From an uncultured Bacteroidales bacterium (GTDB lineage: Bacteria; Bacteroidota; Bacteroidia; Bacteroidales; Bacteroidaceae), in contig CALDKD010000095.1 in NCBI GenBank assembly GCA_937898885.1, forward strand, positions 8,133 to 72,132: 64,000 bases of DNA, read 5' to 3'. This document shows positions 43,164-52,079 of the stretch, piece by piece (the stretch's first letter is position 1; every line of letters begins with the position of its first letter). The notes under the pieces were generated by a model. The model saw nothing but the letters and a program-made list of their open reading frames with translations. It did no database searches and was not told the DNA's origin. Position numbers and translations under genes: made by a program.

Positions 43164-44270
43164 ATGAAGAAATTAATATTTTCAGCTCTGCTCGCAGCAT
43201 CATGCGTTGCAGTGTCCGCCCAGCAGGTGGAGAATGTCTTCAACCCGCACTGGTATGTCCAGGGCCAGTTTGGAGCACAGTACACCCTTGGCGAGCTGAA
43301 GTTTGGTGACCTTATCTCACCTACAGCACAGCTTGGCCTCGGCTATAATTTCACACCGGTAGTTGGTGCTCGTCTCAGCTTTAATGCTTGGCAGAGCAAG
43401 GCCGGTTCTCAGGACATCAATGGTAAGGACTATCAGTGGAAGTGGAATTATTATGCACCGGCACTTGATCTTACTGTTAATCTGAGCAACTGGTGGGGTG
43501 GCTTCAAACCGACCCGTACCGTGAACTTCGGCATCTTTGCAGGTATTGGCGCAAATATTGCTACCAGCAATGCAGAGGCAGCTACCGCAAACAGCCAGAT
43601 TATGTCAGCTCTTGCTACCTCAAACCAGTATCTTGAGAATCTTTGGGATGGCACAAAACCATTCTTTATGGGCCATTTCGGTGCAAATGTTGATTTCCGT
43701 CTTAGCGACAGAGTAGCTCTTGGCATTGAGCTTCAGGCTGCTACCCTCAGCGATAAGTACAATTCAAAGAAGGCTGATAACCTTGATTGGTACTTCAACG
43801 CTTTGGCTGGTATTAAGATCAACCTTGGCAAGACTTATTCAACAAAGACCATTCCTGCTCCTGTTCCAGTAGTATCTGAGAAGGTAGTAGAGAAGATCGT
43901 TGAGAAGCCTGTTGAGAAGATTGTTGAGAAGAAGGTTATTGAGCCTCTCCGTATGGACGTGTTCTTTATGATTTCCAGCACTACTATCTCACAGTCTGAG
44001 ATGCAGAAGGTAAGACAGATTGCTGATTACATGAACAAGTATCCAGAATCAAAGGTTCAGATTACCGGTTATGCTGATAAGGGTACTGGTAACGCTACAA
44101 TCAACAGCAAGCTTTCTGAGAAGCGCGCTGCAGCTGTTGCCGAGGCTCTTAAGAACAACTACGGCATTGCAGAGAACCGTATCAGCACAGACTTCAAGGG
44201 TGATACCGAGCAGCCATTCGAGGAGCAGGTACTCAACCGCGTAAGCATCTGTATTGCAGAGGTTAAGTAA
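43164..44270 (+). CDS. OmpA family outer membrane protein
   Basis: A 368-residue protein with signal peptide MKKLIFSALLAASCVAVSA, an N-terminal beta-barrel of about 210 residues (WYVQGQFGAQYTLGE, AQLGLGYNFTPVVGARLSFNA), a Glu/Lys/Val repeat linker (VEKIVEKPVEKIVEKK) near 235-255 and a C-terminal OmpA peptidoglycan-binding domain (VQITGYADKGTGN, NSKLSEKRAAAVAEAL). It tethers the outer membrane to the cell wall. ATG 43164 is preferred to a TTG two codons earlier. Codon bias is as strong as in the lipoprotein upstream, suggesting high expression. Confidence 0.93.
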   Translation: MKKLIFSALLAASCVAVSAQQVENVFNPHWYVQGQFGAQYTLGELKFGDLISPTAQLGLGYNFTPVVGARLSFNAWQSKAGSQDINGKDYQWKWNYYAPALDLTVNLSNWWGGFKPTRTVNFGIFAGIGANIATSNAEAATANSQIMSALATSNQYLENLWDGTKPFFMGHFGANVDFRLSDRVALGIELQAATLSDKYNSKKADNLDWYFNALAGIKINLGKTYSTKTIPAPVPVVSEKVVEKIVEKPVEKIVEKKVIEPLRMDVFFMISSTTISQSEMQKVRQIADYMNKYPESKVQITGYADKGTGNATINSKLSEKRAAAVAEALKNNYGIAENRISTDFKGDTEQPFEEQVLNRVSICIAEVK

Positions 44271-44283
44271 TTAATTCTATAAT

Positions 44284-44334
44284 ATTGTCCGTATATTTTC
44301 CACCTTGTTGTGGGGATATACGGACAATTTTCTT
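44284..44334 (+). terminator. Intrinsic terminator after the OmpA-family gene
   Basis: A 13-bp perfect stem ATTGTCCGTATAT (44284-44296) pairs with ATATACGGACAAT (44316-44328); a small inner CCAC/GTGG pairing lies in the loop, and TTTTCTTT follows. Confidence 0.8.
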
Positions 44335-44341
44335 TATTTAA

Positions 44342-45754
44342 ATGCTTATGAGAAAGACTCTACTCTCTCTTTTCTTCCTTCTGTCGTTTCTTCCGTCCTC
44401 TGCACAGTTTGTAGGTGACGGGTTTTATCGCGTAATGAATTACGCAACGAAGCGTTATATCTATGTAAAAGATAACACAGGCAGTATAAACATTTCTGCC
44501 ATTACTGCAGAGATGGGTGCTGTCCAACTTTGGAAAGGTTATGAGAAAACTGTGTCTGATCCTGCTTCCATTATCTATATCAAGAAGTATTCTGGCAAAC
44601 AATATGACTTAATATCACAGGGTGTAGGAGTTCATTCCATGATAGGGTATTATGTCCAGGTTTATGAAAACTCAGACTTGACATATAAAGTCTATGCAGA
44701 AGGCTTGTATCTTGATGACGATACTTTCAGCGATGATGACAGAGGTTATCTTGGCACTAAGCGCAAAGGAGATTATAGGCTCTGGAATGTATTCCCAGTA
44801 GATACAAAGGATAATTATTTTGGTATTAAACCGTCTGTTGTGGCAGAAGGCAGAAAATTCAAGCCGTTCTTTGCCGATTTCGCATTTTCCTTTGCCGATT
44901 CCGGTATGAAAGTATGGACTGTGGATTCAATTGTAAACAATGCTGTCATAGTATCTGAGCTTAAATCTGAGATTATTGCCGACAATACTCCGGTTATTAT
45001 TGAATGTACCAACAATAATGCCTCATCAAATAAGTTGAATCTATTTAAGAGCACTGGTGAGCAGCCTGCTGCAAATATGCTCAAGGGGGTTTATTTCAAT
45101 AACCCAAGCAGATCGATAGTGTCAAAGGATTGCTGTACTGAGTATAATCCAGCTACAATGCGTGTGCTTGGCGTTATGTCTAATGGCAAACTTGGCTACA
45201 TTAAGTCTGATCAGAAATATCTGGAAGCTAATGAGTCTTACCTTGTTGTTCCAGAGGGGGCCGCTGATGAGATGCCCGTTTTTACAGCCGATGAGTATGA
45301 GTTATATAAACAACAGTTGGAAAACGAGCGGCAACAATTATATGAATCTCTGTATCTTGGTTATAATAATGCTTTGAGCAGACTGAGTGATCTGGACTCA
45401 TATATAAAGAGCGAGTGCAGTGATGTGGCATCACAGTTCACCGATGCCATCAATACACTGTCAATGACGTTGGAAGAGTTTCCGATAATACTTAATGAAT
45501 CTTATGCAAACTATACTCTTGCGCAAGATTACTCTTATCTCAAGGATAAGCTGGACAATATATTGTATTTGATCTCGGTTACTCAAGAACAGGCAAAAGA
45601 GGCTGAGGAAGAGTATATCCATTCCTCTGTAAGCTCAGTTACAATTGTTAAAGACAATGTCATCCTTGATCTTACAGGGCATCGTTTAGACAAAATAACA
45701 AGACCTGGCGTTTACATTATTAACGGCAAGAAAGTCTTGATAAGCAAGCCTTAA
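44342..45754 (+). CDS. Secreted protein of unknown function with a Bacteroidota-type C-terminal motif
   Basis: A 470-residue protein with signal peptide (MRKTLLSLFFLLSFLPSSAQ, after an optional MLM start). Residues 20 to about 290 are beta-rich with GFYRVMNYATKRYIYVKD near the start; residues about 300-420 form long charged helices (LYKQQLENERQQLYESL). The last 30 residues, ILDLTGHRLDKITRPGVYII then NGKKVLISKP, resemble the D(L)xGRRv...GiYIinGKKVl tail of many Prevotella/Bacteroides secreted proteins, a possible sorting or attachment tail. No enzyme motif is seen. It lies between two terminators, so it is probably its own transcription unit. Confidence 0.72.
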   Translation: MLMRKTLLSLFFLLSFLPSSAQFVGDGFYRVMNYATKRYIYVKDNTGSINISAITAEMGAVQLWKGYEKTVSDPASIIYIKKYSGKQYDLISQGVGVHSMIGYYVQVYENSDLTYKVYAEGLYLDDDTFSDDDRGYLGTKRKGDYRLWNVFPVDTKDNYFGIKPSVVAEGRKFKPFFADFAFSFADSGMKVWTVDSIVNNAVIVSELKSEIIADNTPVIIECTNNNASSNKLNLFKSTGEQPAANMLKGVYFNNPSRSIVSKDCCTEYNPATMRVLGVMSNGKLGYIKSDQKYLEANESYLVVPEGAADEMPVFTADEYELYKQQLENERQQLYESLYLGYNNALSRLSDLDSYIKSECSDVASQFTDAINTLSMTLEEFPIILNESYANYTLAQDYSYLKDKLDNILYLISVTQEQAKEAEEEYIHSSVSSVTIVKDNVILDLTGHRLDKITRPGVYIINGKKVLISKP

Positions 45755-45775
45755 TGATACTTGACAGTTAAATAA

Positions 45776-45809
45776 AAGCAGGAGACCATTCAAGGCCTCC
45801 TGCTTTTTT
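45776..45809. terminator. Bidirectional terminator between convergent genes
   Basis: The stem AAGCAGGAG (45776-45784) pairs with CTCCTGCTT (45797-45805) and is followed by a T-run. An A-run precedes it, so it can also end the minus-strand gene at 45826. Confidence 0.85.
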
Positions 45810-45825
45810 ATGAACTTATTTCTCC

Positions 45826-46875
45826 TTAAAACAATCTGTATGAGATGCTGGCGTTTAATATTGGGAATACCTTGAATGGCTTTATTATTTCAATATAATT
45901 GTTTACCTGTCCCCATATATTGGTCAGTTCGCCTATAATCTCAGTGCCGTCGTGTGTATAAACCTTAGGCGTGCCTCCCCAGAACAGCACACCGGCATTG
46001 ACTGCGAAACTCAATCTCTGCGAGTGGCCTATTGTTCCTGTGTAGCCTGCGCCCAGATATGGCTTGAATGCATTTACATCAAGTGTAGCCTTGACCATAT
46101 TGTCTTGGTCTGGAACCATCATATAGCGCGTGCCATCTTCCTTGAAATCACCCACATGCATACCCATACGGCCAGCTTTGAGTATCATGTCACAGATATC
46201 TGGCGGCAACTCCAGATCCTCAACAATACCTTCCTCTCTCTCAACCTTTCCGTAGATGTTGTTGTATATGCTTACGGCCAACAGCGATGCCATATCCTCT
46301 GTTCTGTTGTACGCTTTTCCAATGCTGGATTTGCTCAGATAGAATCCTGCAGAGAAATACCATTTCTTGTTTCTGAACGGATATACATCTGCTATCAGCT
46401 TGAAGTTGTTGAAGTGGGGCTCTCCAATCATTTCAATCTCATCATCAACCTTCAGTCCGGTAATCTGCTCCATATATCCGGCCATGCGGTCAAAACGGGT
46501 CTCTATGCGATTGCCGTCCTTGTCGTACTTGCTTTCAATTGAGTCTCCTACCTGTATCTGGAACCTCATATTGTACTCGAAGTGAGGAATGAAGTCAAAT
46601 CCCATTCTCAGAGCAACATAATCAGATATATTGGTGCCAAGCTCAATGCCGATGCCAGTGCTGCCAAGGTTGACTCCTATGTCAAGACGCCTGAATGGGT
46701 AGTTCCTTAAATCCGGGCCACACACTCTTCCAATAAGTCTCTCATCTATCTGTACAGGCGTATAGGTTACGTTTGATTCTTGGCTCAACTCCGAGACTTG
46801 AGCACTGGCAGCCAATACGCTGATTGCCGATAGCGTGAGTGTCAGTATTCGTCTTCTCATAAATAAATGTGTCAT
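45826..46875 (-). CDS. Putative outer membrane beta-barrel protein
   Basis: A 349-residue exported protein of unknown function. A signal peptide is formed from MRRRILTLTLSAISVLAASAQ. Alternating strands such as RLDIGVNLGSTGIGIELGTN, VALRMGFDFIPHFEY, KWYFSAGFYLSKSS, FKPYLGAGYTGTIG and the terminal ILNASISYRLF (aromatic last residue) suggest a small barrel. The start at 46875 overlaps the gnd stop as ATGA; the internal ATG at 46860 gives a tighter signal peptide and is equally possible. It would be the last gene of the kinase-larA-pdxB-gnd transcript. Confidence 0.7.
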   Translation of the reverse strand: MTHLFMRRRILTLTLSAISVLAASAQVSELSQESNVTYTPVQIDERLIGRVCGPDLRNYPFRRLDIGVNLGSTGIGIELGTNISDYVALRMGFDFIPHFEYNMRFQIQVGDSIESKYDKDGNRIETRFDRMAGYMEQITGLKVDDEIEMIGEPHFNNFKLIADVYPFRNKKWYFSAGFYLSKSSIGKAYNRTEDMASLLAVSIYNNIYGKVEREEGIVEDLELPPDICDMILKAGRMGMHVGDFKEDGTRYMMVPDQDNMVKATLDVNAFKPYLGAGYTGTIGHSQRLSFAVNAGVLFWGGTPKVYTHDGTEIIGELTNIWGQVNNYIEIIKPFKVFPILNASISYRLF

Positions 46876-48329
46876 GCAATATATGTACCGGCTACTGTAT
46901 CGCCTCCGTGTCCGGTCCAGTTGGTATGGAAGAACTCGCCTCTTGGCTTGTCTGTACGCTCATAGGTGTGCGCGCCGAAGTAGTCGCGCTGTGCCTGCAG
47001 CATATTTGCCGGCAGACGGTCGCAACGGTATCCGTCGTAATACTCCAAAGCTGCGCTCAGGGTAGGGGTGGGGATTCCGTTCATTACCGCCAGAGCTATA
47101 ACCTTGCGCCAGCTCTGCTGTGCGTCGGCCAGTTTCTGACAGAAATAGGAGTCGAGCATAAGGTTTGCCAATTCAGGATTCTTGTCAAATGCATCCTTTA
47201 TCTTGCCCAGGAAGACGCTGCGGATAATGCATCCTCCGCGCCACATAAGAGCTATGCCGCCGTAATTGAGATTCCAACCGTATTCTTTTGCGGCAGCGCG
47301 CATCAACGCATATCCCTGAGCGTACGATACCACCTTCGAGGCAAATAATGCCTTGCGCAGATTCTCAAGCATCTCAGCCTTGTCTCCATCGAACAGAACC
47401 GCCTTTGGCCCGGCAAGAACCTTGCTTGCGGCTACGCGCTCTTCCTTCTGCGCTGACAGACAGCGTGCGAATACAGCCTCGCCAATAAGTGTAAGAGGAA
47501 TACCCTGGTCAAGTGCGGATATGGCAGTCCATTTGCCGGTTCCCTTCTGGCCGGCGGTGTCAAGTATATAGTCAAGAACGTACTTGCCATCCTCGTCCTT
47601 CTTGGCCAGAATGTCGCGTGTAATCTCAATCAGATATGAGTCAAGGTCGCCCTTGTTCCACTCAGCGAACGTCTGGTGCATCTCCTCGTTGCTCATTCCA
47701 AGCACATCCTTCATTATCTGGTAGCACTCGCAGATAAGCTGTATGTCGCCATACTCAATGCCGTTGTGTACCATCTTGACAAAGTGGCCTGCGCCACCCT
47801 CGCCAACCCAGTCGCAGCAGGGGCTTCCGTCCTCAACCTTGGCGCAGATGCTCTGGAATATCGGCTTCACTATAGGCCAGGCCTTTGGTGAGCCGCCGGG
47901 CATCATACTCGGGCCCTTCATGGCGCCTTCCTCGCCGCCTGATACGCCTGTGCCGATGTAGAGCAGACCCTTGCTCTCAACGTATGCGGTACGTCTTGCT
48001 GTGTCCGGGAAATGGGTGTTGCCACCATCTATGATTACATCGCCTGGCTCCAGCATTGGAATCAGCTTCTCAATGAAATCATCCACAGCCTGACCGGCCT
48101 TCACCATCAGGAACACCTTGCGCGGGCGCTTCAGTGAGGCTATGAAGTCCTCAAGTGTCATAGCGCCATAAATGTTCTTGTCCTTGCCGCGGCCGTTCAC
48201 AAACTTCTCAACCTTCTCTACCGTGCGGTTGAATACGCTTACGTGGAATCCCTTGCTCTCCATATTGAGCACCAGATTCTCTCCCATAACTGCCAGGCCG
48301 ATAAGGCCAATGTCTGAAATCTCCTTCAT
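46872..48329 (-). CDS. gnd: 6-Phosphogluconate dehydrogenase, decarboxylating
   Basis: A 485-residue enzyme of the oxidative pentose phosphate pathway (6-phosphogluconate to ribulose-5-phosphate). IGLIGLAVMGENLVLNMESKG is the NADP-binding start, VIIDGGNTHFPDT, GTGVSGGEEGAMKGPSMMPGG, the catalytic Lys in GHFVKMVHNGIEYGDIQLI, and the C-terminal YFGAHTYER with TNWTGHGG are present. zwf and pgl, its common partners, are not in the window. It lies 22 bp after pdxB in a minus-strand operon. Confidence 0.97.
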   Translation of the reverse strand: MKEISDIGLIGLAVMGENLVLNMESKGFHVSVFNRTVEKVEKFVNGRGKDKNIYGAMTLEDFIASLKRPRKVFLMVKAGQAVDDFIEKLIPMLEPGDVIIDGGNTHFPDTARRTAYVESKGLLYIGTGVSGGEEGAMKGPSMMPGGSPKAWPIVKPIFQSICAKVEDGSPCCDWVGEGGAGHFVKMVHNGIEYGDIQLICECYQIMKDVLGMSNEEMHQTFAEWNKGDLDSYLIEITRDILAKKDEDGKYVLDYILDTAGQKGTGKWTAISALDQGIPLTLIGEAVFARCLSAQKEERVAASKVLAGPKAVLFDGDKAEMLENLRKALFASKVVSYAQGYALMRAAAKEYGWNLNYGGIALMWRGGCIIRSVFLGKIKDAFDKNPELANLMLDSYFCQKLADAQQSWRKVIALAVMNGIPTPTLSAALEYYDGYRCDRLPANMLQAQRDYFGAHTYERTDKPRGEFFHTNWTGHGGDTVAGTYIA

Positions 48330-48351
48330 TTCTGTATCTGTTTATAGTCCT

Positions 48352-49479
48352 TTATCTCAATTTAAATCCAATTTCTCTCAATGCCTCTGCCTGTCCGGGG
48401 GTGGCATTGACAAGGCTTATGGTGAAAGCCGGGAACTCACGTCTTACAGGGTAGTCTGCCCGTTGCCTCTCAAACGATGCGGTATCCTCCCTGAGGCGTC
48501 TGTCATCGTCAAGTATGTTGTAAGTGTATAGAATGGCCTCGGAAAGTACCTCCTGCAGGCTTTTGCCCGATGCGTCCAGCCTGAACTCCACAGGTTGCTC
48601 CGGCAGAGGAATCTCCCGGACCTTCCAATCCTTGCAAGGCAGGTCAAGTGCCCTGGCCACAGCCTGAACGCTCATCCAGGTTCCATTGGCTTTCCCGTCC
48701 AGTGAGTAGCCGGCTATGTGTGGCGTGCCGGTGAACAGCATTCCAAGCAGCTCAGTATCTATATCAGGCTCTCTCTCCCATACATCCAGCGATGCGGCCT
48801 TCAGCCTGCCATCCTGTAACGCAGCCTTCAGGGCATTGTTGTCAACCACCTCACCGCGTGAGCTGTTAATAAGAATCTGCTCCTTGCGCATTGACGCAAT
48901 ACGGCCGGCATCGAACAGATGATATGTGGTATCCTGTCCTGTGCGCTGAAGCGGCACGTGGCAGGTTATTATGTCGGACTTGCTGATTATCTCATCAAGG
49001 CTGACAAAGCCTTCCGTGCCCTCCTTGCGGGCGCGTGGAGGATCGTTCAGCAGAACCTTGAAACCTAAGACTGACGCAATGCGGGCCACCTTGCTTCCCA
49101 CATTTCCCACGCCTATCACTCCCAGAGTCTTGCCCTTGCAGTCAAAGCCGAACTCTCTGGCCATTGTCACCAGCAGCGATGCCATGTACTGCTGCACAGA
49201 CCAGGAGTTGCATCCCGGTGCATTTGTCCAGCCGATGCCGTTCTTATCGCACCATTCGGTATCAATGTGGTCAAAGCCTATGGTGGCTGTGGCTATCATC
49301 CTCACGGAAGAGCCTTTCAGCAGACTCTCGTCGCATTTAGTCCGTGTGCGCGTAATCAGCGCGTCGGCATCGCGCACCACATCGGGTGTGGTATCCTTGC
49401 CTGGCAGATAAATCACATCGGCATAAGGCTCAAACGCGCCTTTCAGGAACGGAATCTTATTATCGCAAACAATCTTCAT
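48352..49479 (-). CDS. pdxB: 4-Phosphoerythronate dehydrogenase
   Basis: A 375-residue D-2-hydroxyacid dehydrogenase of the PdxB type, the second step of DXP-independent PLP synthesis in gammaproteobacteria. KIVCDNKIPFLKGAFEPYADV at the start, ATIGFDHIDTEWCDKNGIGWTNAPGCNSWSVQQY, GVIGVGNVGSKVARIASVLG, and HIAGYSLDGKANGTWM are typical of PdxB and not SerA. The open frame runs further 5', but ATG 49479 gives the family N-terminus and lies 10 bp after the larA stop. Its presence among sugar-acid genes leaves room for action on another phosphorylated sugar acid. Confidence 0.9.
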   Translation of the reverse strand: MKIVCDNKIPFLKGAFEPYADVIYLPGKDTTPDVVRDADALITRTRTKCDESLLKGSSVRMIATATIGFDHIDTEWCDKNGIGWTNAPGCNSWSVQQYMASLLVTMAREFGFDCKGKTLGVIGVGNVGSKVARIASVLGFKVLLNDPPRARKEGTEGFVSLDEIISKSDIITCHVPLQRTGQDTTYHLFDAGRIASMRKEQILINSSRGEVVDNNALKAALQDGRLKAASLDVWEREPDIDTELLGMLFTGTPHIAGYSLDGKANGTWMSVQAVARALDLPCKDWKVREIPLPEQPVEFRLDASGKSLQEVLSEAILYTYNILDDDRRLREDTASFERQRADYPVRREFPAFTISLVNATPGQAEALREIGFKLR

Positions 49480-49489
49480 ATCAAAAGTA

Positions 49490-50764
49490 TTAATTGAATC
49501 TCTCAGGCACAGCCCACAGTCCGAGAGCCGGGTTGGAGATATAGTAAATCTCCTCGCCGTCAGGCATAATGTTCCAGCCATCCCTAAGTGTGTCCGGTCT
49601 GTATCTGGCAATGACACTCTCCAGACTTCCGTACAGGAAGCCCACACCCTCAATCTCCTGTCTTGTCACATCGTGGCCCGGGCAGTATGTAATCTTGAAA
49701 CGTCCCTCGCTTGAGCCGTGAATCAGGTGAGCGGCCGCACCAAGATTGGCCTGCAGGTCCTCATTCTCCTTAACGGCCTTCAATGTGGCAGGGGTACCCT
49801 TGTATCCGTATTTGCGTATCAACGCATCAATGGCCTTGTCCTCGCCGAACTCGCGCAGGGCTGGGGCCATGATTATAAGCTCCGCATCATCGGCAAGCGC
49901 CATACGTGTGCGGTATATTGCCTTGTTGCCCAGCCAGGTGCTCTTGAACTCCTCCGGATCAAGCCATACCAGACATTTCCGTACAGGCTTCTCCAGCATA
50001 ATGAAGTTTGCCTCAAGCGCAAGCTCCGACGCCAGCCTGAAGCATTCAAAATCATCGCCTATGAAAAGGCCGCGGAGTCTCATCTGCCCCTCCTCATCCT
50101 TAGACAGCACAGTCTGGATATAGACAATCGGCAGGTTTTTTATGAAATGCTGTGAGGCGTACTCCATAACATCGCGCACAGGACTCTTGGCACGGCCCAT
50201 AATGCGCTCCATACCGTATGTGGCTCCCAGATAATGACTCTTGTTGATGCCCTCGGCGCCTCCCACGCCAACAAAGATGTTCTTGTTGTAGTTGGCCATA
50301 CCGATAACCTCGTGAGGCACCACCTGACCAATGGAGAGTATCAGGTCAAACGACGGGTCCAGCAGCAGCTTGTTCACCTGCGCCTTCCACGGATAGCATA
50401 CACGGCCCTCCGAGACCTGGCTTACATATTCAGCCGGAACCTCGCCTACGGTCACCACATCGTTACGCCAGTCGTGAACACGGAAAATCTCTCTTGGCGT
50501 ATGTCCGAACATCGTGGAAATCTGTTGGTCTGTCATAGGAACGTGCGTTCCCAACGCCGGCATGACATCGGTCAGCGCCTGCCCGTAGTAGTCATAGACC
50601 ATCTCCGTAATAGGGCCGGCGTATGAGTTGGCTCTGGTAAAGTCGGGTGGGAGGGCAAGCACGCGTCTCTTGCGTCCCATTCCGTCAAACACACTCTTTA
50701 GAATGGCGCGCACCTCATCAGGTGTGATGATATCCTCCTTTGAGCCTCTTGCAAAATAAAGCAT
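49490..50764 (-). CDS. LarA-like nickel-pincer-dependent racemase/epimerase (DUF2088 family)
   Basis: A 424-residue protein of the lactate racemase (LarA) superfamily. RVLALPPDFTRANSYAGPI matches the conserved N-terminal Arg/Asp/Thr region, GTHVPMTDQQ the HxPMT-like catalytic histidine motif, VVPHEVIGMANYNKNIFVGVGG the second-His and glycine region. LarA uses a nickel pincer cofactor made by LarB/LarC/LarE, none of which is in the window. Superfamily members include malate racemases and a D-gluconate 2-epimerase. The neighbouring sugar kinase (3 bp gap) and gnd favour a sugar-acid substrate. Function remains inference. Confidence 0.82.
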   Translation of the reverse strand: MLYFARGSKEDIITPDEVRAILKSVFDGMGRKRRVLALPPDFTRANSYAGPITEMVYDYYGQALTDVMPALGTHVPMTDQQISTMFGHTPREIFRVHDWRNDVVTVGEVPAEYVSQVSEGRVCYPWKAQVNKLLLDPSFDLILSIGQVVPHEVIGMANYNKNIFVGVGGAEGINKSHYLGATYGMERIMGRAKSPVRDVMEYASQHFIKNLPIVYIQTVLSKDEEGQMRLRGLFIGDDFECFRLASELALEANFIMLEKPVRKCLVWLDPEEFKSTWLGNKAIYRTRMALADDAELIIMAPALREFGEDKAIDALIRKYGYKGTPATLKAVKENEDLQANLGAAAHLIHGSSEGRFKITYCPGHDVTRQEIEGVGFLYGSLESVIARYRPDTLRDGWNIMPDGEEIYYISNPALGLWAVPERFN

Positions 50765-50767
50765 CGC

Positions 50768-51847
50768 TTATCTCTTTACACGTGCATTGCCGGCCCATAC
50801 GCTCCATACCTGCTCCTCATCGGCTGGCTGTGCGTAATCGGTAAGGAATGTAGTTGCCAAAGCACCGGTAGCCCATCCGAACTGAATCCATTTCTCAGGT
50901 TCCCAGCCCTTCAGAATGGCGTAGAGCATACCGCCTACAAAACCGTCGCCTCCGCCTATGCGGTCCAGAACATGTATGTTCCTTGGCTCAACCACGTGCC
51001 AGGTATCGCCCTCAAGCATAATGGCGCCCCAGTTGTGACTGTTGGTATTCTCAACCTGACGCAGAGTAGTGGCGAACACCTGTGCGTTCGGGTACTGTTC
51101 CCTGACCCTGCGTATCATCTCCTTGAAACCGTCAATCTTGGCCGATATGTCCTTGCCTCCTGCCTCAGGCCCCTCAATGCCAAGACAAAGCTGGAAATCC
51201 TCCTCGTTGCCAATGAGTATATCGCTTATGCCGCATATCTCCGAGAAGATGTCGTGCAACTCCTGCTCGCGTCCCTTCCAGAACGATGCGCGGTAGTTCA
51301 GGTCAAAGCTGATGCGTGTGCCATATCTCTTAGCCGCCCGGGCAATCTCCAGGCAGAACCGGCTCGTCTCCGGACTCAAGGCTCCGATAAGGCCGGACAG
51401 ATGTACTATCCGCACACCCTCCTGACCAAATATGCGGTCCAGGTCAAAGTCCTTCACGCTGAGCGTGCGGCCAACCTCGCCCGCACGGTCGTTCCATACG
51501 CGGGGACCGCGTGAGCCGTATCCGCTGTCAGCCACATTAATCTGATGGCGATAACCCCACGGGCCACCCTGAGGCACATCCACACCCTCAAAATCCATTC
51601 CACGGCTGCGCAGGTTAGCCTTGATGAACTGTGAGAACGGACTTCCCTCAACAAATGTGGTGAGAACCTTTACCGGCATACCTAAGTACGATGCTATGCT
51701 TGCCACATTGGTCTCGGCGCTTGTTGCCTGAACGTGAAGCACATCGCTGCACTGAACAGGCTGGCCATTCTCAGGCGTGACGCGCAGCCCCATACTTGTA
51801 GGAACCAGAAGCGCGTACTTGCAGTTATCTCTGAGCTTGATTTCCAT
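50768..51847 (-). CDS. PfkB-family sugar (acid) kinase, KDG kinase-like
   Basis: A 359-residue ribokinase-fold kinase, most like 2-keto-3-deoxygluconate kinases. VQCSDVLHVQATSAETNVASIASYLG is the substrate-binding start, ISFDLNYRASFWKG and LIGNEEDFQLCLG lie in the core, and VLDRIGGGDGFVGGMLYAIL is the anion-hole/catalytic-Asp motif (GGGD where GAGD is usual). It is the first gene of the operon with larA, pdxB and gnd. KDG kinase would serve the uronate pathway; gluconate kinase activity would feed gnd directly. Confidence 0.83.
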   Translation of the reverse strand: MEIKLRDNCKYALLVPTSMGLRVTPENGQPVQCSDVLHVQATSAETNVASIASYLGMPVKVLTTFVEGSPFSQFIKANLRSRGMDFEGVDVPQGGPWGYRHQINVADSGYGSRGPRVWNDRAGEVGRTLSVKDFDLDRIFGQEGVRIVHLSGLIGALSPETSRFCLEIARAAKRYGTRISFDLNYRASFWKGREQELHDIFSEICGISDILIGNEEDFQLCLGIEGPEAGGKDISAKIDGFKEMIRRVREQYPNAQVFATTLRQVENTNSHNWGAIMLEGDTWHVVEPRNIHVLDRIGGGDGFVGGMLYAILKGWEPEKWIQFGWATGALATTFLTDYAQPADEEQVWSVWAGNARVKR

Positions 51848-51878
51848 ATCTATATACTCTTTTCTTGTTATTAAACTG

Positions 51879-51906
51879 CAAAGATAGCGAAAAGAGTGCA
51901 GGCCAA
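51879..51906 (-). promoter_or_regulatory. Putative promoter of the kinase-larA-pdxB-gnd operon
   Basis: The minus strand has TATCTTTG (perfect TAnnTTTG) at 51886-51879 with TTG at 51906-51904, 17 bp apart, 32 bp before the kinase ATG. The remaining 232-bp gap to the esterase gene is AT-rich with no gene. Confidence 0.55.
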
Positions 51907-52035
51907 CCCAATTTAGGCTTGCAAAGTAACAGATTGCAGGTGAATTTCATTAAAACCATACAGGTCCGGCCCAACTTTATTAACAAATAAAAATAAGGTG
52001 AGTCACAATAATAATGATATGTTAAAGTTTTTTAT

Positions 52036-52043
52036 ATATTCGC
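52036..52043 (+). promoter_or_regulatory. Weak -7 element before the esterase gene
   Basis: TATATTCG has one mismatch to TAnnTTTG and lies 36 bp before ATG 52080. No clear -33 box. Confidence 0.3.
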
Positions 52044-52079
52044 AGGGAAATTGCATTACCTTTTAAATAACAAGATAAA

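Noticed and set aside
45952..46542. 196-codon plus-strand frame opposite the barrel protein gene
   Set aside because: No family features; the minus-strand frame has a signal peptide, barrel-like strands and a shared terminator.
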